From assembly GCA_963678705.1 (NCBI GenBank), contig OY783217.1, positions 8,370,001 to 8,434,000 on the forward strand: DNA of 64,000 nt. Direction: 5' to 3'. Of the stretch, positions 23,264 through 33,279 are shown one piece after another. Position numbers and translations under genes: made by a program. Each line of letters begins with the position of its first letter. The first letter of the stretch is position 1. This DNA is from Panorpa germanica (taxonomy: Eukaryota > Arthropoda > Insecta > Mecoptera > Panorpidae). Under the pieces are notes generated by a model, which ran no database searches, had not been told where the DNA came from, and saw nothing but the letters and a program-made list of their open reading frames with translations.

Positions 23264-24364
23264 ATGTCGTTAAGCGAGTTAAGTCACGATTGTCTTTTAG
23301 TGTTCCTAAAATATCTATCTGATGCAAACGTCTGGAGATTATTAACTGCATTTAAATCAGAAGATTTGAATCCCGAGGAGCTGTATTGGAATAACTTGGA
23401 AGAACTAGTAATAGACTCCTCTACCGCCACAGAGAGAGACTGCCTGGTTATACGTACTCGTATACTACCAATAGTCAAAAAATTAAAAAGACTGAAAATA
23501 ACAGCTGATCAACTTGTGGAAAAATCTAAGTTCACTTACTTACCATCGTCCCTTATAGAACATTGTCGCCAAATTGAAGATTTGGATTTGTCCGGCATTG
23601 TTCTCTGGAAGAACGACTTAGATGCTTTAAGTTCACTCAGCTCTTTAAAATCGCTGGACATTAACTTTGCATTTCTTGACCTTGCAGAACGGGCAGATGA
23701 GTCGTTAGGAAGACTGTTTGCTTATAATCCTTGCCTGAGGCACGTGACGCTTAGAGATGTCAATAGTCGTGTTAAAGGGTTTTGTTTTGAGAACTTACCA
23801 AGAAATATAAAGACACTGAAACTGTTTGGATTAGACAGTCTGGAGAGACTCATGTTAGTAAAATGTGTGGATCGAAGGAGACAGTTAGAAACATTTCACT
23901 TGGGTTGTAGTTCCGAATTATATAGAGAACCGAGATTTATTTCTGAGATATTTGAAAAATCATTAGGTTTAAAAGATTTGAGTCTTCACCTAACAGCATA
24001 CAAATATATTGATTTTAACGTAACTTTAAACCATTTACTAAAACTCGAGTTAAAGGATATGAAATGTCTCGATCGTGGTGAAATAATAAATTTAATTAAA
24101 AAATACTGTCCTTCTCTAGAAGTTCTAATCCTCCACGGCTACGTGCCGAGCCCCAGTAGTATCGGAAACATCTTAGCAATGGGAAATCTGAAGGAGTTGA
24201 GGCTTAAGAACAGTGCGAATCAGCATTCAAAAGCAGGTGCAGCTCATGGTGACGACATCAGCAGAGTGTACCAGTGCAAGAAATTAGAAACCCTTGAAGT
24301 GACAGACTTTGGCTTCACTGAGAAATACGTCATTAGAGTTATTCGAGGTTGCAAAAATTTAATT
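23264..24364 (+). CDS. F-box/LRR gene exon 1
   Basis: Exactly 367 codons, ending KNLI before donor GTGAGT. The intron read-through would stop after four codons. It carries the F-box and most LRRs. Confidence 0.88.
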
Positions 24365-25009
24365 GTGAGTACGAAATAATTAAAACTAGTTGTAAAATAA
24401 TAACTAAAACTTGGAATAAGATATAAGAGTGACATAACCTAAAATAGTAAGACCATTGGCAGACTCTGTTTCATTTAGATTCTAGAACGACACATCTATA
24501 TCTCAATTGATTTTCGCTACATAGAGGTAGTGCCGCATACACAGCGAACCATCAGTTATGCCACTCTTTTTTCAAATCAGCCAGAATTAGAGAAATCTAA
24601 AAAATATATGAAAGCATAATGAACACTGAATTACTGAATCTAATATTTTTCTAAATCTCTTTTTAGCATATTACATCTTCAAATTGTAAGGTATCTACAA
24701 ATTTAGTTCTAAAAGCTGCACTTGCACTAAACGAGCAAAAAGATAGAACATCTACGCTAACACTATCGGTGGATACTTCTTGTACCGAGCAGGATTTTCC
24801 AAAAGAGGTATGTTTAACACTTTTTACCCGCTCAGCACTGTTAGATACTTAAATTTATTACAATTATAATTTACTTTACAAATACTTTATTTATATAAAT
24901 AATATTATGTCTTTTTCAGTTTAAGGACAACCCGGACAAAGTCTATCATCCTCTTTTGAAGCTTGAGATTCCAATGTTAGAGATTTACAAACGCAAAATT
25001 AGGAACTAA
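23264..25009 (+). CDS. F-box/LRR-like protein, three exons
   Basis: The gene encodes a 443-residue protein from exons 23264-24364, 24667-24807 and 24920-25009. The ATG at 23264 is the first in the frame, in the context GAGCCATGTCG. Residues 2-35 (LSELSHDCLLVFLKYLSDAN) fit an F-box: a Leu-rich helix set that recruits SKP1 in SCF ubiquitin ligases (family knowledge). The rest has irregular leucine-rich repeats (SLKSLDINFAFLDL, LETFHLGC, LKDLSLHL, LEVLILHG, LKELRLKN, LETLEVTDFG) and ends LLKLEIPMLEIYKRKIRN. It would act as a substrate-binding adaptor. The orthologue is not recognised, and the F-box lacks the usual leading Pro. Confidence 0.88.
24667..24807 (+). CDS. F-box/LRR gene exon 2
   Basis: 47 codons in phase 0, from TTTTTAG acceptor to GTATGT donor. 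It encodes HITSSNCKVSTNLVLKAALA and on to EQDFPKE. The length is divisible by three and the frame is open only in the correct phase. Confidence 0.85.
24920..25009 (+). CDS. F-box/LRR gene exon 3
   Basis: 29 codons plus stop TAA 25007-25009, after acceptor TTTTTCAG. It encodes FKDNPDKVYHPLLKLEIPML and EIYKRKIRN. Confidence 0.85.
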   Translation, partial: FKDNPDKVYHPLLKLEIPMLEIYKRKIRN

Positions 25010-25032
25010 TACAAAAAATTGTTATACCTAAC

Positions 25033-25155
25033 CTGATGGTGTTATTTAGGTTGCATGTAGTCTTGGCGCAATAAAATTGTATTGCCATCTGTTAAAAATA
25101 ATTGTAAACAGTTATTACATTTAGGCTACTATTTCATAGATGTCACTAGGAAGTT
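25033..25155 (+). repeat. 120-bp dispersed repeat, copy A
   Basis: CTGATGGTGTTA, GTTGCAT, GTCTTGGCGCAAT, TGCCATCTGT and ATAGATG-CACTAG occur in the same order and spacing as in 30448-30568. Each copy holds an internal inverted pair, TGCCATCT and AGATGGCA, slightly damaged here. It lies in the 3' UTR of the F-box/LRR gene. Confidence 0.75.
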
Positions 25156-25304
25156 GAAATTAAGAAAATTAAATCATATCTTGATTTTGATCAATTTGAA
25201 ATTGTTGTTTTTTTAAATAGTTATATTGTTATTGTAATTGTAATATAGTATCAGCTTTCAAACAATAATTTATCATTTCAAAAATATTAATTATAATTAT
25301 AAGA

Positions 25305-25310
25305 AATAAA
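25305..25310 (+). promoter_or_regulatory. Poly(A) signal of the F-box/LRR gene
   Basis: AATAAA lies 296 bases after the stop; a second one is at 25374-25379. Confidence 0.5.
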
Positions 25311-25559
25311 CTCATGGAATTTTATTTTATATATTGAGTAATGTACATGTGTAAAGAAACAGGTATTATATTAAATAAAAAGAAGAATATTTTTGTTGTA
25401 ATTACGTTTTTTATTTCAACTTAATCAAAATATGTACATAGATTTAACTAAAATTTATTTCAGTTTCAAAAGTTACAAATATTTTTTAACATTAGTACAA
25501 ACATTTTTAATTTTAGTCAATCTTAAATTACATATCTGCTTACAAGATGATAAAAGGTA

Positions 25560-26805
25560 ATTTGTAATAGTTAATTTGAACAAAATCTAAATTTTCAACA
25601 TTTTTCGGAGATGATAGAAGGTTATGCTCTTGTTAAAAACGATAGAAATGTTTAATTTTTAATTTTAACAAAAACTAAATTTTCTCCATTTCTTCGAGAT
25701 GATAGAAGGTTATACTCTTGTTGAAAACGATAGAAATGTTAAATTTGTAATTTTAACAAAAACTAAATTTTCTTTATTTCTTCGAGATGATAGAAGGTTA
25801 TACTCTTGTTAAAAACGATAAAAATGTTAAATTTTTAATTTTAACAAAAACTAAATTTTCAACATTTTTCGGAGATGATAGAAGGTTATACTCTTGTTGA
25901 AAACGATAGAAATGTTAAATTTTTAATTTTAACAAAAACTAAATTTTCTTTATTTCTTCGAGATGATAGAAGGTTATACTCTTGTTAAAAACGATAAAAA
26001 TGTTAAATTTTTAATTTTAACAAAAACTAAATTTTCAACATTTTTCGGAGATGATAGAAGGTTATACTCTTGTTGAAAACGATAGAAATGTTAAATTTTT
26101 AATTTTAACAAAAACTAAATTTTCTTCATTTCTTCGAGATGATAGAAGGTTATACTCTTGTTAAAAACGATAAAAATGTTAAATTTTTAATTTTAACAAA
26201 AACTAAATTTTCAACATTTTTCGGAGATGATAGAAGGTTATACTCTTGTTGAAAACGATAGAAATGTTAAATTTTTAATTTTAACAAAAACTAAATTTTC
26301 AACATTTTTCGGAGATGATAGAAGGTTATACTCTTGTTGAAAACGATAGAAATGTTAAATTTTTAATTTTAACAAAAACTAAATTTTCTTCATTTCTTCG
26401 AGATGATAGAAGGTTATATACTCTTGTTGAAAACGATAGAAATGTTAAATTTTTAATTTTAACAAAAACTAAATTTTCTTTATTTCTTCGAGATGATAGA
26501 AGGTTATACTCTTGTTAAAAACGGTAGAAATGTTAAATTTTTAATTTTAACAAAAACTAAATTTTCTTCATTTCTTCGAGATGATAGAAGGTTATACTCT
26601 TTTTGAAAACGATAGAAATGTTAAATTTTTAATTTTAACAAAAACTAAATTTTCTTTATTTCTTCGAGATGATAGAAGGTTATACTCTTGTTAAAAACGG
26701 TAGAAATGTTAAATTTTTAATTTTAACAAAAACTAAATTTTCTTCATTTCTTCGAGATGATAGAAGGTTATACTCTTGTTAAAAGCGACGGAAATATTTA
26801 ATTCT
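25560..26805 (+). repeat. Satellite array, 88-bp unit, about 14 copies
   Basis: GATGATAGAAGG recurs at 25610, 25698, 25786, 25874, 25962, 26050, 26138, 26226, 26314, 26402, 26492, 26580, 26668 and 26756. The step is 88 bp except one of 90 (an extra TA). Two variants occur: A (CAACATTTTTCGGAG) and B (TTTATTTCTTCGAG), which alternate over much of the left half. The only long ORF arises because the 90-bp unit keeps the frame; it is not a gene. Confidence 0.97.
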
Positions 26806-26893
26806 TTGTTAATAAAATACGAAATGTATGGATTTCTGTAAACAATTTAAATTTTTATTTAAAATATGTTGTGATATTTAAACAAATGTGTAA

Positions 26894-27025
26894 TAAACCG
26901 CCTGATCGTTATACTACTATAAATACACAAAGGTAGTTGCATTCTAAAATTAATTCTTTGCTAGAATTTAAAAGACATATGTTTTATCAATTTCAACAAG
27001 AGTTTAATCTTCTTTAATTCAGAAA
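26894..27025 (+). repeat. Direct duplicate 1 between the arrays
   Basis: It begins CGCCTGATCGTTATACTACT and matches 27201-27335 along its length, with an offset of 307 bp and moderate divergence. It is an old tandem duplication, or two units of a longer repeat. Confidence 0.75.
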
Positions 27026-27200
27026 ACGTTGATTCATAAAACTATATTTAATTATTACTATTATTTTTTAAAATTATTAATTAACACTATTTAATAATTA
27101 TTTACCTCAAATTCAAACCAAGCTGCCATCTACTAAGCAATAGCTATAACAAGGACAGTTATGGATTTCTTTAAAAGAATGCGCTGCAGCAGTCGTTGTA

Positions 27201-27335
27201 TAAATCGCCTGATCGTTACACTACTATAAATGCACAAATAGAATTGCATTCTAAAATTAATACCTTGGTAGAATTAAAAATACAAAGGTTTTATCAATTT
27301 CAGCAAGAGTATAAACCTTCTTTTATTTCAAGGAA
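27201..27335 (+). repeat. Direct duplicate 2 between the arrays
   Basis: Partner of 26894-27025. The ORF across it (27196-27420) is formed by repeat sequence running into the first 146-bp unit. Confidence 0.75.
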
Positions 27336-27347
27336 AGCAGAAAATAT

Positions 27348-28895
27348 CATGGACACTTTTTATAAAAACAAAAAAAATTACATTTCTTTAAAATTCTTGA
27401 TGCAGTTATGTTCGCTATGAGTTAAAAGAAAGAACTGCTTCATTACTTTTTAAATAACTTCGCGTGTCTGGCTTTTACGCGACTTTTTTAAAATTCATGG
27501 ACTTTTTTTCTAATTTTTTTTAAAGATACCTGGAAATATTTTGATGCGGTTATGTTCGTTAGGCTTTAAAATAAAGAACTGCTTCATTACTTTTTAAATA
27601 CCTACGCGTGTCGGGCTTTTATGCAATTTTTTTAAAACTCATGGACTTTTTGTTTTTAATTATTTTTTTTCGATTTCTTGAAATATTTTGATGCAGTTAT
27701 GTTCGTTAGGCTTTACAATAAATAACTGCTTCATTACTTTTTAAATAACTAAGCGTATCTGACTTTTACGCGACTTTTTTAAAATTCATGGACTTCTTTT
27801 TCTAAATTTTTTTTCTTGATTTCTTGAAATATTTTGATGCAGTTACGTTCGTTAGGCTTTAAAATAAAGAACTGCTTCATTACTTTTTAAATAACTAAGC
27901 GTGTCTGAGTTTTATGCAACTTTTTTGAAATTCATGGACTTTTTTTTCTAATTTTTTTTTCTTGATTCCTTGAAATATTTTGATGCAGTTACGTTCGTTA
28001 GGCTTTAAAATAAAGAACTGCTTCATTACTTTTTAAATAACTAAGCGTGTCTGAGTTTTATGCAACTTTTTTAAAATTCATGGACTTCTTTTTCTAATTT
28101 TTTTTTCTTGATTCCTTGAAATATTTTGATGCAGTTACGTTTGTTAGGCTTTGAAATAAAGAACTGCTTCATTACTTTTTAAATAACTAAGCGTGTCTGA
28201 GTTTTATGCAACTTTTTTAAAATTCATGGACTTCTTTTTCTAAATTTTTTTTCTTGATTTCTTGAAATATTTTGATGCAGTTATGTTCCTTAGGCTTTAA
28301 AATAAAGAACTGCTTCATTACTTTTTAAATAACTAAGTGTGTTTGGCTTTTATGCGACTTTTTTAAAATTCATGGACTTTTTCTTCTAAATTTTTTTTTT
28401 ATTTCTTGAAATATTTTGATGTAGTTACGTTCGTTAGGCTTTAAAATAAAGAACTGCTTCATTACTTTTTAAATAACTAAGCGTGTCTGAGTTTTATGCA
28501 ACTTTTTTAAAATTCATGGACTTCTTTTTCTAATTTTTTTTTCTTGATTCCTTGAAATATTTTGATGCAGTTACGTTTGTTAGGCTTTAAAATAAAGAAC
28601 TGCTTCATTACTTTTTAAATAACTAAGCGTGTCTGAGTTTTATGCAACTTTTTTAAAATTCATGGACTTCTTTTTCTAAATTTTTTTTCTTGATTTCTTG
28701 AAATATTTTGATGCAGTTATGTTCCTTAGGCTTTAAAATAAAGAACTGCTTCATTACTTTTTAAATAACTAAGTGTGTTTGGCTTTTATGCGACTTTTTT
28801 AAAATTCATGGACTTTTTCTTCTAAATTTTTTTTTTATTTCTTGAAATATTTTGATGTAGTTACGTTCCTTAGGCTTTAAAATAAAGAACTGTTC
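27348..28895 (+). repeat. Satellite array, 146-bp unit, + orientation
   Basis: The unit start GAACTGCTTCATTAC recurs at 27432, 27576, 27723, 27869, 28015, 28161, 28307, 28451, 28597, 28743 and 28887, in steps of 144-147 bp. The first unit is diverged and the last is cut short. Three consecutive units (146+146+144 = 436 bp) from 28161 repeat almost exactly from 28597, a recent higher-order duplication. Confidence 0.97.
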
Positions 28896-29394
28896 AATTT
28901 AAATTGAAATATTTGTCCTTTACTGGGTTTAGAGTAAACAATAAAAAAGTAAAAATAAATATTTTAAAACGCTGCTAATTCGAAAACGGTAAGAGATAAT
29001 TAAAAATGGTTTTCAATTTTGGAATCAGCGTAAAAAACTACGTTAGAAAAGATGTATCATGTGCCAAAATAGAAAAAGTGTTTTTTGTGAAAAGTAAGAA
29101 GAGTATAGTCTTCTTACTTTTCTTAAAAATTGATGAAAAAAATTTGTTGATTTTTTAATGGTTTTTAATGTAGTTTTGAATGCTGATTTCAAATCTGGAA
29201 TTCATTTTTATGTAAGTCTTTTGGTTTGCGAGATATAAGCATTTTAAATTAAAAAATAGTCAAAAACTTTACACACAGATTATTCGAAAACTATAACAGA
29301 TAATTAAAAATGGACTTCAATTTTGGAATCAGCATAAAAAACTACGTCAGAAAACACTAATCATTTTTCAAAAATATAAATATTTTAGTTTTAG
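28896..29394. other. Spacer between inverted satellite arms
   Basis: It contains two 73-bp direct repeats, 28978-29050 and 29282-29354 (ATTCGAAAAC, AATTTTGGAATCAGC, AAAAAACTACGT), 304 bp apart. CTTACTTTT and AAAAGTAAG near 29090-29120 form a small hairpin. No gene. Confidence 0.8.
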
Positions 29395-30045
29395 GAAAAA
29401 AGGTCCATGAATTTAAAAAAGGTCGCTTAAAAGCCAGATACGCGTAGATATTTAAAAAGTAATGCAGCAGTCCTTTATCTTAAAGCCTAAGGAACATAAC
29501 TGCATCAAAATATTTTAAAGAATCAAGAAAAAAAAATTTAGAAAAAAAAGTCCATGAATTTAAAAAAAAGTTGCATAAAAGCCAGACACGCTTAGTTATT
29601 TAAAAAGTAATGAAGCAGTTCTTTATTTTAAAGCCTAACGAACGTAACTGCATCAAAATATTTCAAGAAATCAAGAAAAAAAATTTAAAAAAAGAAGTCC
29701 ATGAATTTTAAAAAAGTCGCGTAAAAGTCAGACGCGCTTAGTTATTTAAAAAGTAATGAAGCAGTTCTTTATTTTAAAGCCTAACGAACGTAACTGCATC
29801 AAAATATTTCAAGAAATCAAGAAAAAAAATTTAGAAAAAGAAGTCCATGAATTTTAAAAAAGTCGCGTAAAAGTCAGACACGCTTAGTTATTTAAAAAGT
29901 AATGAAGCAGTTCTTTATTTTAAAGCCTAACGAACATAACTGCATCAAAATATTTCATGGAATCAAAAAAAAATTTTTAGAAAAAAAGTCCATAAACTTT
30001 AAAAAAGTTGCATAAAAGCCAGATGCGCGTAGATATTTTAAATTG
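29395..30045 (-). repeat. Satellite array, 146-bp unit, inverted orientation
   Basis: Complement units are marked by GCAGTTC ending at 29473, 29621, 29767 and 29913, in steps of 148, 146 and 146. With the array at 27348-28895 they form arms of a large inverted repeat of about 650 bp around a 500-bp spacer. The outer unit is degenerate. Confidence 0.95.
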
Positions 30046-30153
30046 AATGAAACAGTTTATCAATTTAACCTGCAGCGTATATATCTCAATTAAAAAATTA
30101 CCCCATTTAAATTAAATATATATTATTAGAAATAATCAAGCACATAACTCACA

Positions 30154-30184
30154 CTCGTTGTGTTGCAACGGGTCAAACAGCTAG
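30154..30184 (+). mobile_element. Helitron-type 3' terminus
   Basis: CTCGTTG (30154-30160) and CAACGGG (30166-30172) form a 7-bp stem (one wobble) with loop TGTTG. Eight bases follow, then CTAG (30181-30184) and host T. A short GC-rich hairpin just before CTRR followed by T is the Helitron 3' signature. The 5' TC end was not located, so how much of the satellite block belongs to it is unknown. Confidence 0.7.
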
Positions 30185-30447
30185 TTATATGATAAAGTTT
30201 AAAACTTTTATTATTCATAACATTTACAAGAAAAAGTTATATTACAATTCTTTTAATACATCTTCAGTTTTCTGACGCATAGCTCAAACTTAAACTTTAA
30301 ATCGTGTACCATAGTCGTTGTAGTCTGTCATTGTCGTGTCTAGGATTAATTAATCTTGAGCAATTAATTATCTTGAGCAATTTTGATAGTTAATTTTATA
30401 TAATCAAAGAAGATATATAATCGAAATATTTATTCAGTGCAATGTGT

Positions 30448-30568
30448 CTGATGGTGTTACTTATGTTGCATATTGTCTTGGCGCAATGTAATTAACGTGC
30501 CATCTGTCATGGAAATAGTGAACCGTGACTATTTTAAAGCCACTGTTCAATAGATGGCACTAGTAAGT
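30448..30568 (+). repeat. 120-bp dispersed repeat, copy B
   Basis: The better kept copy of 25033-25155, in the same orientation. It has intact inverted arms TGCCATCT and AGATGGCA about 55 bases apart. The two copies bracket the whole satellite and Helitron block. Confidence 0.75.
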
Positions 30569-31353
30569 AATAATTTAAAAATTACAATTTCCTAAACATA
30601 TGTTAATTTAAGTTATAAGTATTATAACTATATAAGTATTACATACATTGTTATAAGTATTAATAGTACTGTTACATTTTAACTTTAAATTTAATTAAAA
30701 GCATTATATAAATGTTTTATTTTTTCATTTAATTAGACGAGACGCTTACCCTGTTGTATTAAGTTAGATATCTGACTTACCATTATATAGTTGCATATTT
30801 TGTTAATTTTATGGTATTTGAATTATAAACGACATATAAGAAACTAATAATTAAATGTAAATGTACTGTTATTTTAGTGTATATAGTTAATAAATGTAAT
30901 TAGCATATTGGCAGATGTAGCGCTTATAAAACTGCAAGATTTGATGTTCGATTCTAGGCTAAGATTGTGAAATTTTTCTTCACAATTTTTAAAACGATTC
31001 ACTTCCTCAAATTATGCAGTCTTCTGTGATTTGATCATTAATGTTTGTGTTATGTTTTATCAATGATTTTACCATTGTTATACGATTTCCAAAACATAAT
31101 AAGTTTTTAAAATAGTTGGTTATTATTATGGTTACTATTGACATATAGATGGCGAGATGTGAACTAATGAATACTTTAAAAATAATTACAGTAATTATAT
31201 ATATATTTGCTATATTATAGCTTATAATATTTATGTTTACAAATGTTTGCACAAAAGTTTAATATATTAACTAATTTAAAATACAAAATAATTAATCGAA
31301 ATCAAATATTTTCATTCATTCCACCATATTGTTATCATGGAGTATGCTCGATT
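30569..31353. other. Intergenic DNA with a tRNA-like stretch
   Basis: Mostly unremarkable. At 30910-30959 a degenerate tRNA-like sequence reads TAGCGC, an anticodon-loop-like CTGCAAG, and a B-box match GTTCGATTC. It lacks a paired acceptor stem, so it is at most a tRNA-derived relic. Confidence 0.4.
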
Positions 31354-31355
31354 CT

Positions 31356-31425
31356 GATTGGATGTGTTATAGATAGAAGGCGTGGTTAAGTTTTAGTTGT
31401 TTTATTGTATGAGGGTGATATAAAA
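31356..31425 (+). promoter_or_regulatory. Likely promoter of the 31.8-kb gene
   Basis: ATTGG (inverted CCAAT) at 31357-31361, GGCGTGG at 31379-31385 and TATAAAA at 31419-31425 are spaced as in a core promoter. They predict a start near 31450 and a 5' UTR of about 320 bases. The leader is GC-richer than its surroundings (GCGCCTCTAGCGGCGC near 31548). Confidence 0.5.
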
Positions 31426-31772
31426 TCTAAAAAAACATTTCAAGGCGTTCCTTTCATAATAAAGTCCGCCTTGGCTACAGCACGCCTTTCTTGTTATTAA
31501 TTAGATACAGGTACATGCAATTGATTACTTCGATTGAGCGAACAGAGCGCCTCTAGCGGCGCAACTGATAGCACATAAAGTGGCATAAGAATTTCACGTG
31601 TTAAGTTCGTAATATTTTGCGCTCTCTATGGTGACGTAAATTACAAATATATAATTTAATATGAATGATATTATGTGTTTCGTTATTATAGGATTAGATT
31701 GGTACCTCCACCAGTTAAGTTTGCATAATTAAGTGTAACAATTATTACAATACAGTAATGTGACAAGTGATT

Positions 31773-32052
31773 ATGGATTTAACAGTCCGTAGAACAGACG
31801 GGGACGAAACTATGCAATATGTAAAGAATGATTGTGCTAGTGACGTCATTTTTAACGGACGTTTAACGACAAATAATTCGTTGAGTGATAATTATAAAAG
31901 TAATGGTCAATTATTTAATTGTGGACTAATTATGAAAGGTTATGGTGGTGATTTAGTGGACCGTGAAGGGGGGAGAGCGGCGAGGAGTGTTTTATCCATT
32001 AGAAGCATCGTCGAAGAGACTTCGCACGAAATAGGGGAAAAAACGGAAGAGG
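31773..32052 (+). CDS. First coding exon of a putative transcription-factor gene (partial)
   Basis: ATG 31773 opens 93 codons plus one base before a strong donor, G/GTAAGT, at 32053. The translation starts MDLTVRRTDGDETMQYVKND and ends RSVLSIRSIVEETSHEIGEK and TEE. It is balanced in composition, unlike the chance ORFs nearby. LSIRSIV resembles an eh1-type Groucho-binding motif (F/L-S-I-x-x-I-L/V) found near the N-terminus of many homeodomain and some other transcription factors. No DNA-binding exon was found downstream in this window, so the factor type is unknown. It is a moderately confident gene start with low-confidence function. Confidence 0.6.
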
Positions 32053-32207
32053 GTAAGTCTTTTAATTATATAATCCACAAAAATGTTATTAACGAAACTC
32101 CAGAATTAACATAATTTAGGTGTATAGATTGTCCAGTTCATTAGTGAAAAAAATTCAAATATTGAGTCTTGGGATAACGATGAAAGAATTCATTCCAGGG
32201 ATATTTA
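32053..32207 (+). other. Start of the intron after the 31.8-kb exon
   Basis: A GTAAGT donor is followed by AT-rich DNA. If no acceptor lies in the rest of the window, the intron exceeds 31 kb, common for developmental regulators. Confidence 0.4.
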
Positions 32208-32255
32208 GACAATTTCTATACGAGAAGTAGAAAATAAACCTCGAAATTAGCTAGA
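32208..32255 (+). repeat. 82-bp family repeat, fragment
   Basis: CAATTTCTATACGAGAAGTA then GAAAATAAACCTCGAAATTA and GCT match the right part of the 82-bp unit defined at 36930-37170. Confidence 0.65.
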
Positions 32256-32309
32256 ACTATAACAGAGATGGCAGTTCATAGAAAAGAAGAGGGTAAGATT
32301 CGTATATGA

Positions 32310-32475
32310 CATCACACGCATTTTTTTTATAACTTTCTACCTTCTTAATGATAAAGTGGTCAAAAATTATTATTTTAATTGTTAATATCTCCTGTAATAT
32401 TGCGACTTATGAAAAAAGGAATTCGATAATTACGATCCTTATATAGTTTCATAGAAATTAAATCATGGTTCACAA
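32310..32475 (-). mobile_element. Old relative of the CAATGGGC MITE (partial)
   Basis: ATTTTAATTGTTAATATCTC, a TAGAAATTAA block and AAAGCTCAT follow motif order in the right third of the MITE, with many changes. Confidence 0.35.
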
Positions 32476-32485
32476 AAAGCTCATT

Positions 32486-32655
32486 TTTTTATATATATAA
32501 TTTCTCGGGCTTCCTAGGCACATAGCCTTTTATGGCCCCTAATAATGTTCTGCTTTAACTTTAACTAAACTTTATATCCTGACAATAAGAATGTTCTGTG
32601 CATAGGCACTGCTGTTATAAATTTCGGTTTATAAGCTCATAAGAAACACTCTTCT
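32486..32655 (-). mobile_element. Retroposon 3' end, shared-tail family
   Basis: On the minus strand it reads ATTTATAACAGCAG, ATTCTTATTGTCAGGATATA, GGGGCCATAAAAGGCTATGT and GCCTAGGAAGCCCGAG into an A/T-rich tail. It is a 5'-truncated copy of the family seen at 33280, 34580 and 62550. Confidence 0.75.
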
Positions 32656-33279
32656 TATTGAATTCTACAGAATCGAAGCTCAATGGGCATTTAAATTCAA
32701 AACTTTTGTAGTCATACAATAAACAGAATAATAATAGGTAGTAGACCTTTTACAGTGACAGACTATTTCCAGCAAAAAGAATTTCTTATTTGGGCAACCT
32801 TTCCAATTGAAACTAAAATAACAACCCAATTCAAAATCCACCTCTGGCCAGAACAAATAACTATTCCTTAATTACAAACAGATATAAATACAATAATTTA
32901 TAATTAGGATGCAATAAAAATTGATGTTGATTTTAACGAGCTTAACATCTAAATAGACCCACTAGAACGACGGGCGCCCCTCAAGCTAGTTCAGCCGTTT
33001 ACAATGGAATATCATAGAAACCATGGCACTGGTAATAAAGCAGGCAATGGGCCGAGGTAATAACGTAACAGATGATCAACGCCCATCGCTTAACGGAGCG
33101 TTAAATGGAAATGCATATCAGACCTAACTAGGAAACGTATAGTTCCACATTAAAATATTGTTGTCTATTACAGTTGTGGGGAACCTGTGCTACATGTACT
33201 GAAATGTGTTCAAATGAATTGTTCACAAATTATATTGACTAGTAACTCAGGACACAACCAGGTCCAACATACTTTTAAC
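32656..33279. other. Noncoding DNA between two inverted retroposon ends
   Basis: No gene or repeat recognised. Confidence 0.4.

Noticed and set aside
26315-26518. Repetitive-protein-like ORF
   Set aside because: Produced by two 88/90-bp satellite units; the frame is not kept in the rest of the array.
30910-30959. tRNA-Cys-like sequence
   Set aside because: The B box and an anticodon-like loop are present, but the acceptor and D stems do not pair.
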